Program-made: the position numbers and the translations under genes
The notes under the pieces: model-generated
Told to the model about the DNA's origin: nothing
What the model saw: only the letters and a program-made list of their open reading frames with translations
The model's database searches: none
In this document: piece by piece, positions 39,007 through 46,252 of the stretch
Position numbering within the stretch: the first letter of the stretch is position 1
Layout: each line of letters opens with the position of its first letter
Source of the DNA: Bacteroidia bacterium
Lineage (GTDB): Bacteria; Bacteroidota; Bacteroidia; AKYH767-A; OLB10
Direction: 5' to 3'
NCBI GenBank assembly: GCA_016788165.1
Contig: JAEUTH010000008.1
Span: 175,402 to 239,401, forward strand
DNA: 64,000 bases

Positions 39007-39660
39007 ATGAAAAAACAAATTTTTGCACTTTCTGCTTTGGTAATGTTAGGCTCAACTTTATTTATTGGTTGTTCTGAAGACGATACTACAGCACCATCAA
39101 TTACAATTTTAGGTAATAATCCTACCGTAAGTTTAAAGGATGTTACTTATACCGATGCAGGTGCTACTGCAAATGACGATAAAGATGGCGATATAACAGC
39201 CAGCATTGTTACAACCAATGGTGTAAATAAAAATGTAGCAGGCTCTTATGTGGTAAGTTATTCAGTAGCTGATAAAGCAGGTAATACAGCAGCCGAAGAT
39301 CGTGACGTTTATGTAGTTGACCTTAATGGTACCTATAACGTAGTAGATGTTGTAGGTGGTTCATCATCAAATTATACCGATGTGGTAACCGTTACCGGTG
39401 GTACAAATATCAATTGGGCAAAATTTGCTAATTACCAAAATGCAACAGTAAACGGAACTATAAGCGGTGCTAATGTAACTGTACCTTCACAAACAGTAAC
39501 AGCAGGTTCGCCTGGCAATGTAGCTAACCGTACTTTTTCAGGCAGTGGTACTTTATCATTTACTTTGAGTGGCAGCACCATTACACGTAAAATCGAAATT
39601 AACTATACCGAAGTTACCAATGGTACAACAGTAACCGGTACCGGTACTTATACCAAGTAA
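39007..39660 (+). CDS. DUF5011/Ig-like lipoprotein
   Basis: A 217-residue lipoprotein with lipobox FIGC (Cys22). Residues about 28-100 match the DUF5011 Ig-like module: APSITILGNNPTVSLKDVTY, then TDAGATANDDKDGDI and VAGSYVVSYSVADKAGNTAA EDRDVYV. A second beta-rich part with YNVVDVVGG and VTVTGGTNINWAKFANYQNA follows; it resembles the BT_2262-like/lipocalin-type domain of gut Bacteroidota lipoproteins. Surface exposure is likely but not shown. Own promoter and terminator. Confidence 0.8.
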   Translation: MKKQIFALSALVMLGSTLFIGCSEDDTTAPSITILGNNPTVSLKDVTYTDAGATANDDKDGDITASIVTTNGVNKNVAGSYVVSYSVADKAGNTAAEDRDVYVVDLNGTYNVVDVVGGSSSNYTDVVTVTGGTNINWAKFANYQNATVNGTISGANVTVPSQTVTAGSPGNVANRTFSGSGTLSFTLSGSTITRKIEINYTEVTNGTTVTGTGTYTK

Positions 39661-39679
39661 TCACCCATAATTTAATTCT

Positions 39680-39716
39680 AAAAAAACGGCTGGCTATGCA
39701 ACCAGCCGTTTTTTTA
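39680..39716. terminator. bidirectional terminator
   Basis: AAAAAAACGGCTGG pairs with CCAGCCGTTTTTTT around CTATGCAA. The T-tract reaches the stop codon of the convergent GT11 gene at 39714-39716. Confidence 0.9.
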
Positions 39717-40613
39717 TTCCTCATAGTGATTGTAATAAACCTTAAATTGTTTTAGCGTCAATGGAGTTTCGCTAACATTTGCCAATAAAACTTCGCCATA
39801 AAACGATGCCCACTTACTGTAAGTACTGGGTGGGGCAATTATATAAGCACACTTTGCCAACATATACATATCTGTAACAGCATCTGATTTTGTGTGGTTT
39901 AGCAATTCGAAACGTTTAAATAGCTCGCTTGGGATTGTTTCATCACTGCAAAGCACAAACTGTACGGGCTTATCTAACAGTTGTTGTATTTCAACCATTT
40001 TGCCAGCGTAAAATTCGAACGGAAAATAAAATGCACCATTACGATAATATTTGTAATCGCCTCTGCGAATATGTACACCTACTAAAATATGGCCGGCTTT
40101 AATTTCCGAAATTTTATTTTTTAAGTACAACTGTACTGATGATTGCGGCTTAAAAATATGGCGTAAGAAACCGCCATTTTCTTTCATTAATTTTACACTA
40201 CTGCAAAACATAAATCCTGATAATAGCGTATGCTTGTTTGCTATAATACTATTTGTGACTGATGCATATTCGGTATCATTAAAATAAACTTTATGTATTG
40301 TTTGTGATTTTCGTCTTAGTAGTAATTTGTTAATCGGACCGGGCATTAAGTTTACATGGGGCTTTATCAAATCCATAATACCTGATTGATATAAAAAATA
40401 AAAATACTTCCGTAACCAGTTGTTGGGTATGCCTTTTTGATCTATTGTAATTAGGGTTTGATGATTCCAATACTCAAAATTTGCCGCTATTTTTAAAAAA
40501 AAAGGTGCATGAACTTGCAGGTTGTTTTCTTTTGCAAATGCAATAATGTTTGCCACCATCCATATTTGATTAGCCATACGACCACTGCAACGGGCAAGGG
40601 TTAATTTATTCAT
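39714..40613 (-). CDS. GT11-like (alpha-1,2-fucosyltransferase family) glycosyltransferase
   Basis: A protein of 299 residues from ATG 40613, picked because the fold starts at once (MNKLTLARCSGRMANQIWMV); an in-frame ATG at 40676 adds 21 hydrophobic residues. It has the GT11 motifs: GRMANQIW in place of the usual GR(L/M)GNQ(L/M)F, the sugar-nucleotide signature VGVHIRRGDYKYYRNGAFYF, then FVLCSDETIPSELF and the end TDMYMLAKCAYIIAPPSTYS KWASFYG. The family transfers fucose from GDP-fucose. The glycine-to-alanine and F-to-W changes in motif I are unusual. Cytosolic. Divergent from the GNAT-like gene through a symmetric promoter region. Confidence 0.82.
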   Translation of the reverse strand: MNKLTLARCSGRMANQIWMVANIIAFAKENNLQVHAPFFLKIAANFEYWNHQTLITIDQKGIPNNWLRKYFYFLYQSGIMDLIKPHVNLMPGPINKLLLRRKSQTIHKVYFNDTEYASVTNSIIANKHTLLSGFMFCSSVKLMKENGGFLRHIFKPQSSVQLYLKNKISEIKAGHILVGVHIRRGDYKYYRNGAFYFPFEFYAGKMVEIQQLLDKPVQFVLCSDETIPSELFKRFELLNHTKSDAVTDMYMLAKCAYIIAPPSTYSKWASFYGEVLLANVSETPLTLKQFKVYYNHYEE

Positions 40614-40694
40614 AGCCGGCAAAATAAATAACATTACATGCATTACAACTATTTTGTAATGCATGGTTGTGTGCAATATTATATTTGCCGGCTA
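40613..40694. promoter_or_regulatory. nested inverted repeats in a divergent promoter region
   Basis: Outer arms TAGCCGGCAAA (40613-40623) and TTTGCCGGCTA (40684-40694) are perfect. Inner arms ATGCATTACAA (40638-40648) and TTGTAATGCAT (40654-40664) are perfect around CTATT. On the plus strand the inner TTG (40654-40656) and the outer TATATTTG (40680-40687) form a promoter with a 23-base spacer. The left side carries a mirror-image near-match (TATTTTG) for the minus gene. Confidence 0.6.
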
Positions 40695-40709
40695 CCTATT
40701 TTATAAGCA

Positions 40710-41867
40710 ATGGAGATAGTAACTGTAGTTACCAAAAAACAAAAGCAAGATTTTATTAATTTACCGGTAAAGATTTATAGTGGCGATAATAATTGGATCA
40801 GACCTTTGGATAAGGACATCGAAGATGTGTTTGATGCAACGACTAACAAATTTTTTCGACATGGAAGTTGTGTTCGGTTTTTACTTTTATCCAATAACAA
40901 TTGTATAGGCCGTGTGGCAGCTTTCATTAATGAAAAAACGGCCAAACGCGAACAATATCCAACAGGTGGCATTGGTTTTTTCGAATGTATTGATGACGTA
41001 AATGCAGCAAAAATTTTATTTGATGCAGCAAAGAAATGGCTAACTGAAAGAGGTATGCATGCCATGGATGGCCCTATAAATTTTGGCGAAAGAGAAGCCT
41101 GGTGGGGGTTAATTGTTGATGGGTTTTCGCCACCGCCCTATAAAATGAATTATAATAAACCTTACTATAAACACTTATTCGAGCATTATGGATTTAAAGA
41201 ATATTTCAAACAACTTTGTTTTGGTTTAGATCCTAAAAAGGAGGTGGATGCTAAATTAATTGCCCGTCATGCAATTATTGCCGCTAATAAAGATTATCGT
41301 TTTGAATGTTTGCAAATGAACTTGATGAGCAAATATGCCGAGGATTTTAAAACGGTATATAACAGTGCTTGGGTAAAACATGGCGAAGGCAAAGCATTAG
41401 AATCACATCAGGTGCAGGCCTTTTTTAAAAAGATGAAACCGGTAATTGATCCCAAACTTGTTTATTATGTTTATTTCAAGAATGAGCCTGTAGCATTCTT
41501 TATCAACTTACCTGATATAAATCAACTGTTTAAAAAATTTAATGGCCGTTTTGGAATAGTTGAGAAATTAAAATTTATAACCATGCTTAAAATGCGGAGC
41601 ACTAAAAAAATTATAGGTTTAGTTTTTGGTGTGGTACCGCAGCATCAGGGCTTAGGTGTTGATAGTTTTATGATAGTTGAAGCCAGCAAAATTATTCGAC
41701 TGCAATTGCCTTATACTGAATACGAAATGCAGTGGATTGGCGATTTTAATCCCAAAATGGTAAGTGTGGCGCAATCGCTTACAACGCACCAAAGCCGTAT
41801 GTTAATTACCTACCGCAAATTGTTCGATGAAAAGCGTGTATTTGAAAGACACCCAATATTTTCATAA
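40710..41867 (+). CDS. GNAT-fold acyltransferase-like protein
   Basis: A 385-residue protein common in Bacteroidota, sometimes loosely labelled GTP cyclohydrolase or N-acetyltransferase. Conserved phrases: FINLPVKIYSGDNNWIRPLD KDIEDVFD, then HGSCVRFLLLSNNNCIGRVA AFIN, the central MDGPINFGEREAWWGLIVDG FSPPPYKMNYN and a C-terminal GNAT-like IGLVFGVVPQHQGLGVDSFM. The last resembles the acetyl-CoA-binding Q/RxxGxG/A loop. No catalytic residue can be named. It starts just downstream of the divergent promoter and is followed by a hairpin. Confidence 0.7.
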   Translation: MEIVTVVTKKQKQDFINLPVKIYSGDNNWIRPLDKDIEDVFDATTNKFFRHGSCVRFLLLSNNNCIGRVAAFINEKTAKREQYPTGGIGFFECIDDVNAAKILFDAAKKWLTERGMHAMDGPINFGEREAWWGLIVDGFSPPPYKMNYNKPYYKHLFEHYGFKEYFKQLCFGLDPKKEVDAKLIARHAIIAANKDYRFECLQMNLMSKYAEDFKTVYNSAWVKHGEGKALESHQVQAFFKKMKPVIDPKLVYYVYFKNEPVAFFINLPDINQLFKKFNGRFGIVEKLKFITMLKMRSTKKIIGLVFGVVPQHQGLGVDSFMIVEASKIIRLQLPYTEYEMQWIGDFNPKMVSVAQSLTTHQSRMLITYRKLFDEKRVFERHPIFS

Positions 41868-41897
41868 AAAAACCACCTCGTTTAAAAGGTGGTTGCA
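41866..41897. terminator. hairpin after the GNAT-like gene
   Basis: AACCACCT (41871-41878) pairs with AGGTGGTT (41887-41894). On the plus strand it is followed by GCATTATAG without a T-tract; the preceding A-run would give a T-tract on the minus strand. It may be a weak plus terminator or a second stop for the minus-strand gene. Confidence 0.5.
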
Positions 41898-42112
41898 TTA
41901 TAGTAGGCTAGTATGCCCCCATATTAGCTTTACTATAATCAGGTTGTTGAGCTTTGAGGTTGGTATAAGGTTGCCGGGTTAATTATTTTATTTTTTCCTA
42001 CGTGCAATCTTAAATTAAGGTGTGTGGTTTTTTTCAAATTCAACGCTGCTAAAATGCAGGCATAGCCTCGTTTATACAATAACTAATTATAGTGATATAG
42101 ATGCGTAGCCAT
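41898..42112. other. intergenic stretch between two hairpins, no gene seen
   Basis: The 324 bases between the GNAT-like gene and the T9SS beta-propeller gene hold the two hairpins listed separately. The remainder contains no ORF or RNA gene that I recognise. Confidence 0.6.
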
Positions 42113-42154
42113 TAAAAAAAAACAGCAGCCACATTTTATGGCTGCTGTTTTTTT
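42113..42154. terminator. terminator of the beta-propeller gene
   Basis: AACAGCAGCCA (42121-42131) and TGGCTGCTGTT (42139-42149) form a perfect 11-base stem around CATTTTA, with A and T runs on both sides. Effective on the minus strand 40 bases after the stop at 42192. Confidence 0.88.
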
Positions 42155-42191
42155 AATGTTGGTAACTGAAATAACAGTTACTATACATGTA

Positions 42192-43970
42192 TTAATTTTT
42201 AAACAGGCGATTGGTAACCTGGTTGCTGCTATTGGCTACTTTAATCATATAAATACCACTATTTAAATCGCTGGCATTTAAAGTAAAATTGTTAGCACCA
42301 ACATGTGTATTTACCGTTTTGTTTAATACTACACGGCCGGTTGCATCAAATACAGTTATAGCCGTTTTGTCGCTTACTGCTGCATTTATTGTAATGTTTA
42401 AAGTTTGATTACTGAAAAATGTTTTTACTTCAGAGCCTGCATTATCAATAAGACTGCTTGTGTTACATAAAGGGTCTCCGGAAGCTAAAATACGTACCAT
42501 TGCCGAAGCGCCTGTAGTAGTACATGCTGGGTCTAATACCAAACTGGTGATATTGCCTGTACCTGTTGCATTACCAATAACTACCGGTGTAAAATAATAA
42601 TCGCCAGCAGGGAAAATAGTGCCATCGTTTACCAAACTTACATTAAAAGGATTTGAAGGGAATGGCGTAACACCGGTACCACCAACAACCGATGGATTTG
42701 ATAAAGGTGTTGACGATCCCATTAAATCTGCTGTAGAAACAATTACTGCAAAACCTTTAACAGTACCATCGGTTGGAGCTACTGCTCCGGCAACACTATA
42801 TAGCGCAGTATCGCCAAAACAAACCAAGCTATCGGCAAAAGTACCAACACCTGCGCTTATTTGACTTGAACCGCAATTAATAAATCCAAACGAGCCATTA
42901 AATTTCCAGGCACCACCGGGGCCACCAGCTGTAATATACTCGCCTGAGAAACCGGTAACACTGTCAACAAAATCAACACAGGTGTGCGAAGCACCCGTGC
43001 TTAAATCATTCCAGGTTAAACCATTATCCAATGAAAATGATGAGCCAAAACCCACCGTACCATTAGAGCCTACACTTACAAATATCTGTGAGCCGGGAAC
43101 ACCCGTTAAGTCACCATAAAAAGTACCGCTTGGGGTAATACTTGTCCAGGTTGTACCTCCATCATTGGTGTTCATTGTTATTACACCACTGGCATTTATT
43201 TGTGAAATAATACCATTTAAGCTATCGGTAAAAGCAATGCTGGTAATATCCTGACGGCCACCACCTGATAAATTATTTGCAGGTATACCAGTAACGGATT
43301 TAGTCCAGGTTAAGCCTTTATCACTTGTATGATACACATCTCCGTATGTGGTGCAAAACCAAAAATGTCCTTGAACTGCATCAAATAAATTAACAATACC
43401 ATATTCAGCAGGGTCGGTTAATGTAGGTAAACTTGCAGGTGGTACGGCAGTCCAGGTAGTACCTGAGTCTGTAGTTAAGTGCAATTCATATTTTAAAGGA
43501 TTGCCAATTGGGTCGCCCATTACAATACCATTGGCTTCGTCCCAAAAATAAACCACGTTAGCAAATGATGTGGGTTGCGTAAACATAGTGTTACCAACCT
43601 GAGTCCACATAGTACCACCATTAATGGTACGATATACTTTACCACCTGCAGCCGTAGGATTATACATGGCAACAAATGCGCGTGTATCGCTTAACGGAAA
43701 AAGGTTTGACGGACGTAATGCGGCAGGCGTGGCATTAATCAAGCCCACAGTCCAGGTATTGCCGCCATCAATGGTGCGCACAAAGTCGCGTGTTTTAGTT
43801 GCAGTTCCGGTTGCATTACTGTAGGTAGTACCCCAGGCTACATTTGCATTTACAACTTCTACGGCATCCATAAAGCCTTCGTAAGTAAATGCTTGATTTT
43901 GATTGATCCATTGTGCTTGTGTAAACAAACTACTACACAATAAACCCATTGCAAGTAAACTTCTTTTCAT
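42192..43970 (-). CDS. T9SS-exported beta-propeller (YCF48/BNR-like) protein
   Basis: A 592-residue secreted protein with signal peptide ending FTQAQ. Residues 25-360 contain repeated Asp-box/YCF48-type units: RTIDGGNTWTVGLIN, RTINGGTMWTQVG, LTTDSGTTWTAVPP, HTSDKGLTWTKSV, NTNDGGTTWTSITP and SLDNGLTWNDLS, i.e. six or more propeller blades. A linker of about 150 residues follows. The C-terminus, with AITVFDATGRVVLNKTVN and NASDLNSGIYMIKV, is a type A T9SS sorting domain. No sialidase Arg triad or catalytic Asp/Tyr is evident, so binding or scaffolding is more likely than hydrolysis. Confidence 0.9.
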   Translation of the reverse strand: MKRSLLAMGLLCSSLFTQAQWINQNQAFTYEGFMDAVEVVNANVAWGTTYSNATGTATKTRDFVRTIDGGNTWTVGLINATPAALRPSNLFPLSDTRAFVAMYNPTAAGGKVYRTINGGTMWTQVGNTMFTQPTSFANVVYFWDEANGIVMGDPIGNPLKYELHLTTDSGTTWTAVPPASLPTLTDPAEYGIVNLFDAVQGHFWFCTTYGDVYHTSDKGLTWTKSVTGIPANNLSGGGRQDITSIAFTDSLNGIISQINASGVITMNTNDGGTTWTSITPSGTFYGDLTGVPGSQIFVSVGSNGTVGFGSSFSLDNGLTWNDLSTGASHTCVDFVDSVTGFSGEYITAGGPGGAWKFNGSFGFINCGSSQISAGVGTFADSLVCFGDTALYSVAGAVAPTDGTVKGFAVIVSTADLMGSSTPLSNPSVVGGTGVTPFPSNPFNVSLVNDGTIFPAGDYYFTPVVIGNATGTGNITSLVLDPACTTTGASAMVRILASGDPLCNTSSLIDNAGSEVKTFFSNQTLNITINAAVSDKTAITVFDATGRVVLNKTVNTHVGANNFTLNASDLNSGIYMIKVANSSNQVTNRLFKN

Positions 43971-44072
43971 TTTAAATTTGTTTGGATTAATAAGTGATTT
44001 AAATAAGTGCTCAAAACTAAAATAATAATTTCGGTATAAAGCGCACTAACATTTTTTTACCTAATGTTTATA

Positions 44073-46079
44073 TTAGTATTGATGCAATTTTAGTAATGCT
44101 TCTGAAAATCGTTTTTTGGGTAAAAAGTTCCATTCTAACTCTTCGCTCATTGGTACAGGTGTATCTAAACTTGCTACACGTACTACGGGGGCATCTAAGC
44201 AACTAAATGCATGTTCGCTAACGAAAGCAGCAATTTCAGCTCCCACACCGGCAGTATAGGTGGTTTCGTATAATACAATGCATTTGCCTGTTTTTTTAAC
44301 GCTCGCTAAAACCGTTTCCTTATCCCAAGGTAACAAGGTGCGTAAGTCAATCAAATCGGCTTGTATCTGTGGATTGCTTTTTAGTGCATCTATGGCCCAG
44401 TGAACACCTAAGCCATAAGTAACTATAGTTATTTCAGTGCCTGATGTTACCAATGCAGCCTTGCCAATTTCCAATGTATAAAATTCGGCAGGCACTGCTT
44501 GTGTAACGCTTCGATACAGCGCTTTATGTTCGAAAAACATAACCGGATTAGGGTCGGCAATGGCAGCCGTTAGCAAGCCTTTGGCATCGGCCGGAAATGC
44601 CGGGTACACTACCTTTAAACCCGGTGTTTGCATAAACCAACTCTCTGTACTTTGCGAGTGAAATGGCCCTGCACCTACGGCCGCACCGGTAGGCATGCGT
44701 ACTACAACATCGGCATTTTGGCCCCAGCGATAATGTGTTTTGGCTAAGTTGTTTACAATTTGATTAAAACCACAAGTTACAAAGTCGGCAAATTGCATTT
44801 CTACAATGGCCTTATAGCCATTTATAGCCAAGCCCAAACCTGCACCAACAATTGCACTTTCGCAAATAGGTGTATTGCGTATGCGGCCCTTGCCAAAACG
44901 TTCAACAAATCCGGCAGTAGCTTTAAATACACCTCCGTATTCGGCAATATCTTGGCCCATAATTACCAGGTTATCAAACTTTTCCATGCTTTGTTCCATG
45001 GCTTGTGTAAGCGCATCTAAAAACCTTAAATCATTGCTTTTGCTTTGCAATGGCATGGTGTTTTGCTGCTGATGAGGTGCATAAATTGCTTGCAGTTCTT
45101 TCTCTGTGGTTGAGGTTGGCAGCGGTTCGGCATAGGTTATATTTAATCCAGCTTCTATTTCAGTTTTTATTTCTGACCTTATTTGTTCAATGAAGGCATC
45201 ATCTAAAACACCTTCATTAAGTAAATACTGTTCATAGTTTTTTACGGGATCTTTACGGCCCCATACATCAAACAATTCTTGGGGCACATATTTAGTACCC
45301 GATGCTTCCTCGTGCCCGCGCATACGGAAGGTTATACACTCCAACAAAACCGGTTTAGGGTTTTGACGTTGCTGTTCTGCAATACTTGTTACTGCATGAT
45401 AGACATCCAAAATGTTATTACCATCAACTTGCACGGCTTCCATGCCATATCCAATGCCTTTATCTATAAATTGTTTGCATCTGAATTGTTCATTGCTTGG
45501 TGTTGATAAACCATATCCATTATTTTCGATTACAAATATTACAGGCAAATCCCACACTGCTGCTACATTTAAAGCCTCATGAAAATCGCCTTCGCTGGTG
45601 CCGCCATCACCACTAAAAACGGCTGTACAGGCAGCTTCATTTTTCAAAACATGGGCCAATGCAATGCCATCGGCCAACGCCAATTGTGGGCCTAAATGCG
45701 AAATCATGCCAATGATTTTATATTCCTGTGTACCAAAATGAAAACTTCGGTCGCGGCCCGATGTAAAGCCACCAGCCTTGCCTTGAAACTGCGAAAACAA
45801 ACGATTAAGCGGAATGCCACGTGTAGTAAAAACACCCAGGTTACGATGCATGGGTAAAATATATTCTGCAGGGTTCATACCTAATGTTACGCCAACAGCA
45901 ATGGCTTCTTGTCCAATACCCGAAAACCATTTGGCAATTTTACCCTGCCGTAATAGTACCAGCATTTTTTCTTCAATCATGCGGGGCTTTAGTAACGTTT
46001 GATATATATGTTTTAATTGTTGGTTGGTTAAATCCTTACGATTAAATGTTATTGGTGTTGATGCATTAATTACAGCCAT
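44073..46079 (-). CDS. 2-oxoacid dehydrogenase E1, alpha and beta fused (branched-chain type)
   Basis: A 668-residue thiamine-diphosphate enzyme in which the two E1 chains are one protein. The alpha half (1-~320) carries FSGIGQEAIAVGV, the TPP/Mg motif GDGGTSEGDFHEALNVAAVW and FVIENNGYGLST. The beta half (~345-668) carries MGQDIAEYGGVFKATAGFVE RFG, NTPICESAIVGAGLGLAING and PTGAAVGAGPFHSQSTESWF. It decarboxylates 2-oxoacids and acylates an E2 lipoyl domain; similarity points to branched-chain 2-oxoisovalerate. E2 and E3 are not adjacent. The fused form is common in Bacteroidota. Confidence 0.92.
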   Translation of the reverse strand: MAVINASTPITFNRKDLTNQQLKHIYQTLLKPRMIEEKMLVLLRQGKIAKWFSGIGQEAIAVGVTLGMNPAEYILPMHRNLGVFTTRGIPLNRLFSQFQGKAGGFTSGRDRSFHFGTQEYKIIGMISHLGPQLALADGIALAHVLKNEAACTAVFSGDGGTSEGDFHEALNVAAVWDLPVIFVIENNGYGLSTPSNEQFRCKQFIDKGIGYGMEAVQVDGNNILDVYHAVTSIAEQQRQNPKPVLLECITFRMRGHEEASGTKYVPQELFDVWGRKDPVKNYEQYLLNEGVLDDAFIEQIRSEIKTEIEAGLNITYAEPLPTSTTEKELQAIYAPHQQQNTMPLQSKSNDLRFLDALTQAMEQSMEKFDNLVIMGQDIAEYGGVFKATAGFVERFGKGRIRNTPICESAIVGAGLGLAINGYKAIVEMQFADFVTCGFNQIVNNLAKTHYRWGQNADVVVRMPTGAAVGAGPFHSQSTESWFMQTPGLKVVYPAFPADAKGLLTAAIADPNPVMFFEHKALYRSVTQAVPAEFYTLEIGKAALVTSGTEITIVTYGLGVHWAIDALKSNPQIQADLIDLRTLLPWDKETVLASVKKTGKCIVLYETTYTAGVGAEIAAFVSEHAFSCLDAPVVRVASLDTPVPMSEELEWNFLPKKRFSEALLKLHQY

Positions 46080-46210
46080 GCTTTATTTTTTAGTGCTGCG
46101 AATGTAGTAAAGCATAGTTAGAGTTAGCTGTTGCAAAAAATGTATTCGATTATAAAACCAGAAAAATATTGTTAACGTATGTAAACCCAGTTATAAAAAA
46201 CTACGTAAAT

Positions 46211-46230
46211 GTTTGGACGTTAAACCAAAC
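46211..46230 (+). promoter_or_regulatory. inverted repeat in the DUF4331 leader
   Basis: GTTTGG (46211-46216) and CCAAAC (46225-46230) flank an eight-base spacer, 23 bases before the ATG at 46253. It could be an operator or mRNA hairpin. No TAnnTTTG element was found nearby. Confidence 0.35.
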
Positions 46231-46252
46231 TTTAAACCTAAGTGTTAACACA

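Noticed and set aside
46099..46106. TACATTCG as a promoter of the E1 gene
   Set aside because: No TTG is found at 17-23 bases and the -7 differs from consensus.
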